From: Caproicibacterium amylolyticum
Lineage (GTDB): Bacteria > Bacillota > Clostridia > Oscillospirales > Acutalibacteraceae
Assembly (NCBI RefSeq): GCF_014467055.1
Contig: NZ_CP060696.1
Coordinates: 2,480,001 to 2,544,000 of the forward strand
DNA: 64,000 nt
Direction: 5' to 3'
The notes under the pieces were generated by a model that was not told where the DNA came from, made no database searches, and saw only the letters and a program-made list of their open reading frames with translations. The position numbers and the translations under genes are program-made. Shown in pieces: positions 32,890-41,321 of the stretch (positions are counted from its first letter, which is position 1; each line of letters opens with the position of its first letter).

Positions 32890-33248
32890 AGTTTCACCCC
32901 CTGCTGTTCCGGAGGGTGAAAATCCTCGTCAAGTTCATAACTATGCTCCGCATCCCCGCGGTCCGCGACCGACCAGAGAACATGCTCCATATCCTCATCG
33001 GGCGCATAGGATTCTTCCTCCATCCACTGATCCCGCACAACCTCCAGAGGGTTCCGAAACCGGAGCAGATATTCCATGTCCCTGAAATGGCTGGCCCGGA
33101 ACGCCTTGTATACCGTTTTGGTTGCGGCGATTTCCTCCGCTTTTTCGATCAGGGTCGGTGTGTCGAGATTTAACCATCCCTGCACAAAGGCATTGTAATT
33201 TTCATCGAGCTTTTCCTGAAGCTCCTGCAGCGTTTTCTGATGGTCCAT
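32883..33248 (-). CDS. DUF3848 protein
   Basis: A 121-residue soluble, acidic protein. It starts MDHQKTLQELQEKLDENYN and contains IEKAEEIAATKTVYKAF and MEYLLRFRNPLEVVRDQW, the signature of DUF3848, a family found with conjugative elements. ATG follows GGGAGGTTTATAG. It overlaps DUF4320 by 7 bp. No export signal, so it acts inside the cell; the role is unknown. The about 105 bp upstream contains a small inverted repeat (AGCGGC/GCCGCT, about 33340) after the TadC stop. Confidence 0.75.
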   Translation of the reverse strand: MDHQKTLQELQEKLDENYNAFVQGWLNLDTPTLIEKAEEIAATKTVYKAFRASHFRDMEYLLRFRNPLEVVRDQWMEEESYAPDEDMEHVLWSVADRGDAEHSYELDEDFHPPEQQGVKLC

Positions 33249-33354
33249 CTATAAACCTCCCTTCCTCACATACATGGATATATTCAGGATCCCGGGTGCC
33301 TTGTTTTCCGCTGGATGCTGTCTGCACCCGCGTCATATCAGCGGCGGTTCGCCG

Positions 33355-34227
33355 CTAAAACATGGTGCCGAGGGATTTCATGATTGAGATCGCCATGACG
33401 GCGAGCCATGTGAACAGGAAACACATCAGCATCACAAAGGAATAGACGCGGATCTTCGGCGGAATTTTAAGCGCCTCGCCGCGCAGCCGCTGGAGCTCCA
33501 GCGCCTTGAAGTCGTGATCGAGCATCTGGAAGTATACCGCTCCGTCGTCGCCCCGCAGCACCCCGATCAGGCCGCGCGTCACATCGGATATACGAGGTGA
33601 ATTGAACCGAGCCTCAAAGCGGGTCAGCGCCGCCTCATAGGAGGAGGAGCGCATGTCGGCGGTCAGAATTCCCAGCTCGTTCGCAAAGGCTTCGCCCGCG
33701 TTTTGCTTGTAATGCTCCAGCATCGCCAGCACGTCGCGGCTGGATTTGAGGGATTGCTCAATGGTCGCCACAAAGCGGGGCAGCTCGCTTTCAATCTGCT
33801 CGCGTTTCGCCTTGAGCTGCTCGTCCGCCTTTCGGACTTCTTTGAAATATACAAGGGCGGCAAGCAGCATCAGCACCGGAGCCAGCAGCGGCAGAAGAAA
33901 CAGGCAGAGAATTGCCAATACGGCGATCGCGCCTCCTTTTACAATGGCGTATGCGGTATAAAGCTCCGGCGTCATGGGGATTCCAGCCGCCTTGAGGGTG
34001 TTCTCCAACCGGCTGCGTTTGTATTCGTTCATGCGGATAAACCTTGCCAGCTTGCCGGCACACGTCATGAGGTAAGCCTCCACGCTTTTGGCGGCTTTTT
34101 TCCGGGGCTTCCCGGCGCTCAGCAAAGCCTTGGCCGCGGCCAGCGTCGGAAGCTTCAGCAAATCGGATAGAAGGAAAAACAGCCCCGCCGCAAGCAGGGC
34201 TGCAAAAAGAAACAGCAGACCCGTCAT
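33355..34227 (-). CDS. tadC: TadC-like inner-membrane platform protein (GspF family)
   Basis: A 290-residue type II secretion F-domain membrane protein. Helices at the start (MTGLLFLFAALLAAGLFFLL), in the middle (GAIAVLAILCLFLLPLL..) and at the C-terminus (RVYSFVMLMCFLFTWLAVMA) flank a cytoplasmic domain with PRFVATIEQSLKSSRDVLAM. The start at 34227 is chosen because AGGAGG lies 8 bp ahead; a GTG 9 bp upstream overlaps that site. It follows tadB with 5 bp between stop and start. Works with TadB and the TadA ATPase to move pilin subunits. Confidence 0.87.
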   Translation of the reverse strand: MTGLLFLFAALLAAGLFFLLSDLLKLPTLAAAKALLSAGKPRKKAAKSVEAYLMTCAGKLARFIRMNEYKRSRLENTLKAAGIPMTPELYTAYAIVKGGAIAVLAILCLFLLPLLAPVLMLLAALVYFKEVRKADEQLKAKREQIESELPRFVATIEQSLKSSRDVLAMLEHYKQNAGEAFANELGILTADMRSSSYEAALTRFEARFNSPRISDVTRGLIGVLRGDDGAVYFQMLDHDFKALELQRLRGEALKIPPKIRVYSFVMLMCFLFTWLAVMAISIMKSLGTMF

Positions 34228-34232
34228 CCACG

Positions 34233-35162
34233 TCACCTCCTGTAGCGGATGGGCTTTGTCAGTTTGATCACGAAGGCACCGCTGATGAAAATCGCCGCGG
34301 CACAGGCCGCAAGGACGATCTGGCCCGCGAGGCTGTGCATCAGCGCCGCGTACCAGCTCCGGTTGAGGAAATACATGAGCGGGATGTTGCCGACAACCAA
34401 CAGCGCCATGATGACGAATTCCTTTCGCGGTTCAAACACCAAGTAGTCCAACTCGGCGTTGACCACGCGGACGTCGGAGAGCTTGGTAACAATCGGCGTC
34501 AGCGTGCTTTTCAGGCTCCGATCGTATTGACACGTGGCGACGGCATCGCACCATTCCTGAAACACTTCGTTTTGAATTTTGGGTTTCATCTCCCGGATTG
34601 CCGCTTCGACGTCGGGGTCGATGAGCTTGACCCGCGCGGTAAATTCCGCAAAAACATTCTTCACCGGCGGGTTCAGATAGGGCAGGTTTTCCTCTATCGA
34701 GGTCAGCAGATCCTCATTGCGCAAATAGGCCGATGTGACAATGGAGAGCGCCGTTTCCAGTTCGGCGGCGACGTTTTTTTTGAAGTGCTCCGCCGTCGTC
34801 CTGACATAGAGAAACGGCAGGAACGCGAGCCCCACCGCCAGAACCGGCACCAGAATCACATTCTGCATTAGAATGGCAACGCACGCTCCGAGAGCGAAGA
34901 ACAGGAGCGACGCCGCGCAGACCATGGAAAAGCGTTCGCTCTGTCCGGTCATCCGGAGGATTTCCTGCGCCTCTCTGATTTCACGGCGCAGGAATGACGG
35001 CTTTTTTCGCCTGGTGGTTTCATTGATCTCATCCCGGATGCTCCGGGGCCGTTTCAGCAGAAAGCCGAACAGTCCGTCCGCGAATTCCAGCGGCGAGAGC
35101 TTCAGAATCATAAATGCGCCGGCGATCAGGCCGGCGCAGGCAAACAGCTCTATTGCGGTCAT
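34233..35162 (-). CDS. tadB: TadB-like inner-membrane platform protein (GspF family)
   Basis: A 309-residue partner of TadC. Two N-terminal hydrophobic stretches, a pair of helices near residues 80-115 (AASLLFFALGACVAILM, VILVPVLAVGLAFLPFL), a cytoplasmic F-domain with ALSIVTSAYLRNEDLLTSI and MKPKIQNEVFQEWCDAV, and two C-terminal helices. ATG overlaps the tadA stop by 4 bp. Tandem TadB/TadC genes after the ATPase gene are the standard Tad order. Confidence 0.87.
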   Translation of the reverse strand: MTAIELFACAGLIAGAFMILKLSPLEFADGLFGFLLKRPRSIRDEINETTRRKKPSFLRREIREAQEILRMTGQSERFSMVCAASLLFFALGACVAILMQNVILVPVLAVGLAFLPFLYVRTTAEHFKKNVAAELETALSIVTSAYLRNEDLLTSIEENLPYLNPPVKNVFAEFTARVKLIDPDVEAAIREMKPKIQNEVFQEWCDAVATCQYDRSLKSTLTPIVTKLSDVRVVNAELDYLVFEPRKEFVIMALLVVGNIPLMYFLNRSWYAALMHSLAGQIVLAACAAAIFISGAFVIKLTKPIRYRR

Positions 35163-36532
35163 GCGGCCTCGCCTCCAATCTGCAGAATTCGTTTGAAGAT
35201 GTCCTGCGGCATGCCGTTTTCAATGAGCCGCCTCTGCAGGCTCGGAGAGATGCCCTGTACCACGCTGTGACTGCCGCTGATGATGAACCGGCCGTCTTCA
35301 ATGCGGTTTTCGCCGATGGCGAACTGGAAGATGGGGCGGAAATTTCTCGCGCCATCCGGCAGGATTTCGCACTCCATTACTTCCATTACACGGCGCTGCC
35401 GGTTTTCCAGCTGTTTGCAGAATACAATCAGCGGGAACGCCTCGGTGACATAGCCCATGAGGGTCGCGTCGGGCGTATCGACGGCGCGCTTGCACAGGGA
35501 CACCATGCGGGAATAGGTTGCCTGGCAGGAGTTGGCGTGGATGGTGGTGACGACAGCGATGCCGGTGCGGGCGGCTTCCTGCGCCGCGTCCGCCTCGGGT
35601 CCGCGCATTTCACCTACAACAACATAATCGGGGTTGAAACGCAGGGCGATGTCCAGCAGATCGGTCTGGTCGATCCGCTGCCGGCCGTTCTCGCTGTCGC
35701 GGGTCAGCGTGTGGATGACGCTGTTGCGGATTTTCCCGTTTGCATCCCTTCTCACCAGCGAAAGCTCGCGGCTTCCGGATTCGATGGTAAAGATGCGTTT
35801 GTTGTCCGGTATGGTGGTCAGGAGCCAGCCCGCAAGTGTGGTCTTGCCGGATCCGGTCGGCCCCGCGACGCAGATGGAAATGCCGTAGCGCAGACACTCG
35901 GAGAGAAAATCCAGCATGTCCTCCGTTGCCGTGCCGAGGCGAATAAAATCGTCACGCCCCATGTTCTGCGGGTTGACGATCCGGATGGACGCGGCCACCG
36001 CCACGTCCTCGTCCACCAGAGGATCCTTGAGCGTGGCGATGCGGATGTTTTTGCTCAAATGCCCCAGCACGGCCGGAGATGCGTTGTCAAGCACCATGCC
36101 CGATATGTGGAGCATACGGCGGATGACGCTGACGGCGTGCGCCGGGGAATCGAAATGCTCATCGAGCTTTCTGATGCTGCCGTCGCTGTACTGCACCTCC
36201 ACGTCGTCCCAGGCGTTGACGTCGATTTCTTCAATTCCGGAGCCGAAAATGTAACGGGTCAGGAAACCGAATTCTGCCATCTCGGTGTGTAGCGCCTCTA
36301 CGAGCCGGGGTTGGTCCATGCCGGAGACGGCGATCCGGTTTTCCCGCACATACTGCGCGATGTACCGTTTGAGCTGCGCCTTGGATTCAAGGCCCGCCCC
36401 CGCCGAAAGCAAAGAGGCGTAGTGAGTGGAGATATATCCCTGAACTTCCCGCAGAACCTCTCCGAAGTCTCTGGCTTCATCTGCAGGTGTAAAAAACAGG
36501 TTCTGGCTGTCTGTCATATGAATGGGCTTCAA
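35159..36532 (-). CDS. tadA: TadA/CpaF-type secretion ATPase
   Basis: A 457-residue hexameric ATPase of the Tad/type IV pilus group. Seen: N-terminal domain with GIEEIDVNAWDDVEVQYSDG, Walker A GPTGSGKTTLAGW (about 222), the Asp/Glu box region FTIESGSREL, Walker B-like VVVGEMRGPEADAAQEA, and His box VVTTIHANSC. All catalytic elements are present. The start is TTG, overlapping the tadZ stop (TTGA), with GGAGG 13 bp ahead. It drives pilin assembly with TadB/TadC. It is distinct from VirB11 by its CpaF-type N-domain and neighbours. Confidence 0.92.
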   Translation of the reverse strand: MKPIHMTDSQNLFFTPADEARDFGEVLREVQGYISTHYASLLSAGAGLESKAQLKRYIAQYVRENRIAVSGMDQPRLVEALHTEMAEFGFLTRYIFGSGIEEIDVNAWDDVEVQYSDGSIRKLDEHFDSPAHAVSVIRRMLHISGMVLDNASPAVLGHLSKNIRIATLKDPLVDEDVAVAASIRIVNPQNMGRDDFIRLGTATEDMLDFLSECLRYGISICVAGPTGSGKTTLAGWLLTTIPDNKRIFTIESGSRELSLVRRDANGKIRNSVIHTLTRDSENGRQRIDQTDLLDIALRFNPDYVVVGEMRGPEADAAQEAARTGIAVVTTIHANSCQATYSRMVSLCKRAVDTPDATLMGYVTEAFPLIVFCKQLENRQRRVMEVMECEILPDGARNFRPIFQFAIGENRIEDGRFIISGSHSVVQGISPSLQRRLIENGMPQDIFKRILQIGGEAA

Positions 36533-37344
36533 ACGTCGAACACCTCCTTGCTGATTTTCTGGATTTCTTTGCGAAAACCCCGACTTTCCTTGAGCGACAG
36601 ATCCCGAAACAGATCTCCCGCGAGCATCTGGTTTTCCAGTTCGTCGGAATGGGGAAGCCTGAATGCGACGCTGCCAAGAATCTGCTCCATATTCTCGCTG
36701 GCCTGATTGGCCCGGATATTGCTTGCCGCCTTATACTGTTTTTCCGCGTCCCATTTGTTGTCCTTGAGGAGCGGGAGCTGGGAGGACAGGTAGCTGACGG
36801 ATTTCAGGTCACAACCGACCAGCCGCAGAACGGCGTCGGAGTCCATGAGCGCCACCGCCGACAGAATATCGTGGGCGATGGCGCTGCCACAGTCGATGAT
36901 CACATAGGGTGCGACCTCCCGCAGACCGGCGATCAGTTCCGCCGCAAGCTCAGAGTTATATGGCGGGTAGGTAAAGACGTTTTCCCCTTTGCGCATCCCG
37001 AGAATGCTCAGGTGGCTGATGCGCTTATGGGTGATGCAGTTGTGCCGGATCAGGCTCGCGGTGATATGCGAGGCGGCAAGGACACTCCCAAGGGAACACT
37101 CGCACTCGAGATCGGCGGGCGGGCAGATACAGGGCAGCATGGGCGTCGTGCTGTCACAGAGCAGAAGCAGCACGTTGCGGCGCTGACCCGTCAGGTATTG
37201 GGCCAGCTTGACGCTGACCGTGGTCTTCCCGCTGCCGGGGCTGCCCCATACGGCCAGAATTTGTGTGGAAGGCTCCGGTTCGGGATCCGCCTTGGGCGCG
37301 CCGGAGCTCCGGGAGAAAAGGCTTCCGGTCTGAAAATGAAACAT
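36529..37344 (-). CDS. tadZ: TadZ/CpaE-like ATPase
   Basis: A 271-residue MinD/ParA-like protein. Phosphate loop ILAVWGSPGSGKTTVSVKLA near residue 32, VLLLLCDSTTPMLPCI, and YVIIDCGSAIAHDILSA supplying the Asp of the Walker B region. CpaE/TadZ proteins position the Tad machine in the cell; here it is encoded inside a mobile element. ATG overlaps the cpaB stop (TAATG). It ends in overlap with tadA, so the genes are tightly coupled. No receiver domain is present at the N-terminus, unlike full CpaE. Confidence 0.8.
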   Translation of the reverse strand: MFHFQTGSLFSRSSGAPKADPEPEPSTQILAVWGSPGSGKTTVSVKLAQYLTGQRRNVLLLLCDSTTPMLPCICPPADLECECSLGSVLAASHITASLIRHNCITHKRISHLSILGMRKGENVFTYPPYNSELAAELIAGLREVAPYVIIDCGSAIAHDILSAVALMDSDAVLRLVGCDLKSVSYLSSQLPLLKDNKWDAEKQYKAASNIRANQASENMEQILGSVAFRLPHSDELENQMLAGDLFRDLSLKESRGFRKEIQKISKEVFDV

Positions 37345-38183
37345 TACTGTCCCCCCTCGCCGGAGGGAGAGGCGGTCTGAGAAGAGCTGCTTCCCTGAGC
37401 CGGGCCGGAAGAATCCGTCAGCACCGTACTGGAGGCGTCCGGGTACAGCTCTTTTAGGGCCTTGTCCTGTGCGTCGAGGAATTTCTGAGCGTTGTCCTTG
37501 CCGCCCCGGTAGACAAGGGCAAGGTGCAGCTTCCCGTCCGCGTCCAGCCCCGCGAGGATGGCGCTCTGCTCCGGCGTCGCCAGCAGGGTGACGGTGCTTG
37601 GCAAATTCTTTTCTGCATCTTCCGTTGAAGACGAATTGGATCCAGCGTCACGCTGGTCGGCATCCGCGCCCTCACTGGTGGTCACGCCGATGACCTCCAC
37701 ATACTGCAGTTCCTTCGGGGTGACGGTGCTGCCCTGGTTCTGGTAGTCCGGGGCTAGAACCGAGACAATATCGCCCGGTTGCAGTTTGCCGGAAACCCCT
37801 TCCGCAAGGGTTTTAAGTGTCACGGAAACAGCCTGCCTGCTCCCATTGAGGTCCGATAGATAGGCGTTTGACACGGTAGGAGTGCCGGTAATTTTCGTGC
37901 TGAGAACATAGTCGCCGGGAGCGAGATCCGCAGCGGCGTATTTTCCTACAACACTGTCCGGGCTTTTCAGTACATTTGAAGGCAGGTTATAACCTCCGAC
38001 TTCCACGGTCTGCACCATGTCTTTGGTGATCTGCTGCCCGGCCTGAATATCCTTCGTGACGCGCACGATGCTCGTCTTATGCGAAACTCCGGCGTTAAAA
38101 AGGGGCGTGACCGCAAAACAAATGAGGAGTGAAAGCAAAATGCAGAGCGCCCCAAGAACGGTGCGGTTTTTGAAAAAGCTCAC
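37344..38183 (-). CDS. cpaB: CpaB/RcpC-like SAF-domain protein
   Basis: A 279-residue exported protein: one N-terminal membrane helix (GALCILLSLLICFAVTPLF), then a SAF domain with TKDIQAGQQITKDMVQTV and APGDYVLSTKI, an RcpC-type domain (LKTLAEGVSGKLQPGDIVSV) and a Ser/Gly/Thr-rich tail. These proteins form part of the envelope portion of Tad pili and may bind peptidoglycan. GTG start follows TTGGAGGGATTATCTC. In the usual Tad order it precedes TadZ and TadA, as here. Confidence 0.85.
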   Translation of the reverse strand: MSFFKNRTVLGALCILLSLLICFAVTPLFNAGVSHKTSIVRVTKDIQAGQQITKDMVQTVEVGGYNLPSNVLKSPDSVVGKYAAADLAPGDYVLSTKITGTPTVSNAYLSDLNGSRQAVSVTLKTLAEGVSGKLQPGDIVSVLAPDYQNQGSTVTPKELQYVEVIGVTTSEGADADQRDAGSNSSSTEDAEKNLPSTVTLLATPEQSAILAGLDADGKLHLALVYRGGKDNAQKFLDAQDKALKELYPDASSTVLTDSSGPAQGSSSSQTASPSGEGGQ

Positions 38184-38202
38184 GAGATAATCCCTCCAAT
38201 AT

Positions 38203-38619
38203 TCATAGAAAATAGGCCGCGATAAATCCGAATGAGATAAAAGGCGCGAGGGGGTATGGCTGGTTCAGCACCCTTCCATGCGGCCTGTACTTCCGATAGA
38301 TCCGACAGCCGACGTAAAAAAAGAGCATGGAGCTGTAGGCGATGATCTGTGCCCACAATCCATGCTCAAATCCAACGACGAACCCGGCCGCGATGGTCAG
38401 CCATACGTCCCCGAAACCCAGCCTGTCCTTGCAGATCAGAGCGAGGACAAAAACGGGGGCGCCCGCAAAAATTCCAAACAGTTTGATGGGGTTAAAACAG
38501 AGGAGTCCGGCAAGAAATATGCCGGGAATGTCGCCCCTCGGAATCTCCCTGTTTCTGAGATCACCGGCAGCCGCCGCCGACAGCAGAAGAAAAAAAGCGG
38601 CGGCTCGAATCCAGGCCAT
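38203..38619 (-). CDS. tadV: Prepilin peptidase, A24/TadV-type
   Basis: A 138-residue membrane aspartyl peptidase that cleaves prepilin leaders. First catalytic Asp in AAGDLRNREIPRG near residue 19, second in the conserved GFGDVWLTIAAGFVVG (GxGD motif, about 72). Four or more hydrophobic helices. The length is that of short CpaA/TadV enzymes, without the methylase domain of PilD. It is 6 bp downstream of the pilin-like gene. Expected substrates are the pilin at 38626 and the pseudopilins at 31932 and 32494. Confidence 0.9.
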   Translation of the reverse strand: MAWIRAAAFFLLLSAAAAGDLRNREIPRGDIPGIFLAGLLCFNPIKLFGIFAGAPVFVLALICKDRLGFGDVWLTIAAGFVVGFEHGLWAQIIAYSSMLFFYVGCRIYRKYRPHGRVLNQPYPLAPFISFGFIAAYFL

Positions 38620-38625
38620 GGCCGC

Positions 38626-38856
38626 TTACCCGGCATAGTTGAACATATCTTTGATCCGCTGGGTCACGGTCGGCAGGATGGTGTTGCCGAACAGGGCGTA
38701 CAGGCCGGCGAGGAGCAGGGCGCCGATGACGACGGCGATTAGGATTTTGATGGCGCTGTCCACGAACCCCTCCGCCCTCCGTGATGACACTCTGGCATAA
38801 AACCGGAGCAGCCTACACGCGAACCCCTTTTTCGCGCTGGATATTTTCTTTTTCAT
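38626..38856 (-). CDS. DUF6133 pilin-like protein (Flp-type)
   Basis: A 76-residue protein with a basic leader (KKKISSAKKGFACRLLRFY..), then RRAEGFVDSAIKILIAVVIG and a continuous hydrophobic helix, ending LPTVTQRIKDMFNYAG. It has the size and shape of a Flp/Tad major pilin; cleavage is expected after the Gly of RRAEG. ATG follows GGAGGTACTTC. It is the first gene of the pilus run, next to its peptidase, consistent with being the major structural subunit. Confidence 0.8.
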   Translation of the reverse strand: MKKKISSAKKGFACRLLRFYARVSSRRAEGFVDSAIKILIAVVIGALLLAGLYALFGNTILPTVTQRIKDMFNYAG

Positions 38857-38904
38857 GAAGTACCTCCGTCAAAAATTTTTGTTTATGCTTTGGGGTGAAA
38901 AAAT

Positions 38905-38925
38905 GGCGGGCGTCACACGCCCGTC
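38905..38925 (-). terminator. Terminator overlapping the SpoVG stop
   Basis: Minus strand GACGGGCG-tgtga-CGCCCGCC followed by ATTTTTTC. It separates spoVG from the pilus operon, so the pilin promoter should lie in 38857-38905. Confidence 0.75.
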
Positions 38926-39299
38926 ATCTGCATTCCGGCTTCCTGCTTCGGAGCCTCGGGAGACTGCTGCTTGAGGGCCTCCTTCTGCCCCTGGATCAGC
39001 GCCTGGTGATAGGCGTCCAACACCGCGCCGTTGAGCTGCTCCCGGAATTCTTTGGTGACCGGGAAGCAAATGTCCCGGTACTCGCCGTTCCTGGCCCGGT
39101 AGCTCGGCATGCTGACGAACAGCCCCTTGCTGCTTTCGAGCACCTTGACATTGCGGATAGCAAAGCAGCCGTTCAGGTTGACTGAAGCGTAGGCTTTGAC
39201 GTTGCCCTCCGGACGGATAGAGCCGATTTTCACATCCACCTGCATGGGCTGCGCCGGGCTTTCGGGCGCGGCGGCCTGTGCTTTCTGCATTTCACTCAT
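38913..39299 (-). CDS. SpoVG-family protein
   Basis: A 128-residue protein. After an Ala/Pro/Gln-rich extension of about 25 residues comes the SpoVG core: VDVKIGSIRPEGNVKAYAS, FAIRNVKVLESSKGLFVSM, PSYRARNGEYRDICFPV. Family members bind nucleic acids and adjust sporulation, septation and virulence genes. ATG 39299 follows AGGAGGAACAAGTC. The extra N- and C-terminal Gln/Ala-rich parts differ from chromosomal SpoVG. Being in the element next to the pilus genes, it may regulate their expression. Confidence 0.82.
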   Translation of the reverse strand: MSEMQKAQAAAPESPAQPMQVDVKIGSIRPEGNVKAYASVNLNGCFAIRNVKVLESSKGLFVSMPSYRARNGEYRDICFPVTKEFREQLNGAVLDAYHQALIQGQKEALKQQSPEAPKQEAGMQMTGV

Positions 39300-39373
39300 G
39301 ACTTGTTCCTCCTGTATTTTCAAATTTGGGCATAAAAAGACAGCCCTCCGCTGTCAGTGGAAAAAATCCGTTT

Positions 39374-41245
39374 TCAATCTGTAAGATCGAAAAACAGCGA
39401 AAGGCTGTGAACCGAAGTGTAGGCTTTATCCCAGGCAAGACCGTATTTCGCCGTGAGCGCCAGGGTCCCCGCGGCACCGTTGGGGTTCAGAATGCCGAGG
39501 AAAGTCCGGCCTGCGATATCTGAGGCATAGAGCGGGGCTGTTCGGTCGATCTCCGACCATGTGCCGCTTCCGGTTGCTGTTTCCCTGATCCCAAGCCCGA
39601 GGGCAATATTCGATCTGGTCTGCACGGTTGTCAGCTTGCTCCAGTCCGCATACTTGGAGGGCGGCACGTCGTTCAGCGTGAGCGAGCCTCCGGTGGATGC
39701 GGACAGGCTTTGAACGGAAACCCGAATGGGGATCGTGGAATTGTTGACGATTTGGACATCCGGCGCCGTAAAAGGAGCCGCGCTGTTGGGGTTGATCGCA
39801 TAGCCGACGCTGACCGGATGTGTGACGGAAACAAGCTCGTCCACATGATAGGTCGAGACTGCTGAAACATTTCCTACGTTGTCGTCAGCGGCAATGTGAA
39901 CATAAAAACCGCTGCCGGATGGCCGCGCAAAAGTGTAACTTCCTGCTGTGGTGGTGATGGAGCCGTCAGGAACCCCGGATGGGTTATTGTCGACAGCAAT
40001 GGAGTAACCCTTCATCCCGCTTTCGATGCTGGTGCTGATGGTAGGCGAATCGTATTTCATACCATCGTTTTCACCGGTGCTTTCCACATAATACTGATAA
40101 CCAGTAGCATTGTCCTGCGAGGAGTAGCTGACCGTGTATTGTGTTCGCCCGGAATTATGGGTGATGCCTGAAATGGCTGGCGCATCCGGTGCGTCCAAAT
40201 CCTGCCCCTTGTGATCAGACCAACTCGTATCGGTGGTGATCTGGCTTAAATAGAAAAGGGTGTTCGCCGTCACCCGCTGCTCATCGGGGGTAGCGTCGCC
40301 ATTGGAGTGACCTGTCTGGATCATTGCGGCATTGCTCCAGCTGGTGAGATAGAAATTATTGGTGCCCAGACCCGAGGTAACAAGGGTGCTGTTCGGATAG
40401 GTAAAAGGCTGCTGGTAGGTCATCCAGATGTCGCCGAAGGCCATCTGGTTGGAGTGAGACATCGGCACGTTCAGCACCGTGCCGATGCCCCCAACCTGCC
40501 AGGGGTAGTTGGTCAGCAAGCCTTTTTTGAAAACCTTGATCTGTGTATTGCCGAGCACCGTGTAATGGCTGATGGTCTGAATATCGCAGTAATGGGCCAG
40601 CTTGAAGAAATTAGGCATGGAGATGGTGTCATTGTCAACCATCGTGTCATGACCGAACAGCACCCCTCTGCCGGTTTTAATGAAAGCGTCGGTGGCGGTC
40701 TCCGCCGCAGCAGAGAGATCCTCGCTGGCAAAGGCATCCCATGCTCCAAAATATAAGGTGTCATATTTATACAAGCCGTCTGAATTCTTCAGGTATGCGT
40801 TCGGATTGGCATTATAACTGGTAATGGATACGGGATCAACCGAAATCAAGCCTTTGCCGTAGCCCTTGGGGTCATATTGGTTCGGCACCTCCATCCACGC
40901 TTTCAGCGATGCCGACTTCGGCAGGGTATAGCCTTGTTCTGTCCATGTCGTAAAGCTGACGGTGGGCGTTACGTCGGGGTAGATGTTCAGCACTTTCACG
41001 CTGGCCTTTGATGGAATACTTTGGAACGTCGAATCATGGGATGATTTGCTGTACAGCATGTAGCTGTACGGCTGGCTTTTGTCGCTGTTTGTCCAGCTCA
41101 AAGCAACATAATTTTCTGCGGGATTCGGCGTTGCAGAAAGTGTCAGGGTGGTTGCCGCGGAGGCCGTGATGCCGGGCAAAATGGACGTGAACAGGAGAAA
41201 GCAGGCAAGGAGCGGGACGCAACACAGGCGCTTGAAGCGATGCAT
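39374..41245 (-). CDS. DUF5057-like exported surface protein
   Basis: A 623-residue secreted protein with a signal peptide (CCVPLLACFLLFTSILPG, cleavage near ASA). It starts with a fibronectin-like segment (TPNPAENYVALSWTNSDKS). The DUF5057-like part follows: YDTLYFGAWDAFASEDLSA and TGRGVLFGHDTMVDN. Further beta domains lead to a C-terminal domain (about 470-623) with TLALTAKYGLAWDKAYTSV, which is homologous to the smaller protein encoded next (41322-41912). ATG follows AAAGGAGGTCAAACTCTTC. Likely surface adhesin or pilus-associated protein; no membrane anchor seen. Confidence 0.78.
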   Translation of the reverse strand: MHRFKRLCCVPLLACFLLFTSILPGITASAATTLTLSATPNPAENYVALSWTNSDKSQPYSYMLYSKSSHDSTFQSIPSKASVKVLNIYPDVTPTVSFTTWTEQGYTLPKSASLKAWMEVPNQYDPKGYGKGLISVDPVSITSYNANPNAYLKNSDGLYKYDTLYFGAWDAFASEDLSAAAETATDAFIKTGRGVLFGHDTMVDNDTISMPNFFKLAHYCDIQTISHYTVLGNTQIKVFKKGLLTNYPWQVGGIGTVLNVPMSHSNQMAFGDIWMTYQQPFTYPNSTLVTSGLGTNNFYLTSWSNAAMIQTGHSNGDATPDEQRVTANTLFYLSQITTDTSWSDHKGQDLDAPDAPAISGITHNSGRTQYTVSYSSQDNATGYQYYVESTGENDGMKYDSPTISTSIESGMKGYSIAVDNNPSGVPDGSITTTAGSYTFARPSGSGFYVHIAADDNVGNVSAVSTYHVDELVSVTHPVSVGYAINPNSAAPFTAPDVQIVNNSTIPIRVSVQSLSASTGGSLTLNDVPPSKYADWSKLTTVQTRSNIALGLGIRETATGSGTWSEIDRTAPLYASDIAGRTFLGILNPNGAAGTLALTAKYGLAWDKAYTSVHSLSLFFDLTD

Positions 41246-41321
41246 GAAGAGTTTGACCTCCTTTCCGGGGGACAGACAGCGGCCGGAAACTGTGTGCCTC
41301 CGGTCGCCTGTCCGTTATCGG

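Noticed and set aside
35114..36292. Plus-strand 392-codon frame opposite tadA
   Set aside because: Antisense shadow; tadA has complete Walker and His-box motifs and overlaps its neighbours properly.
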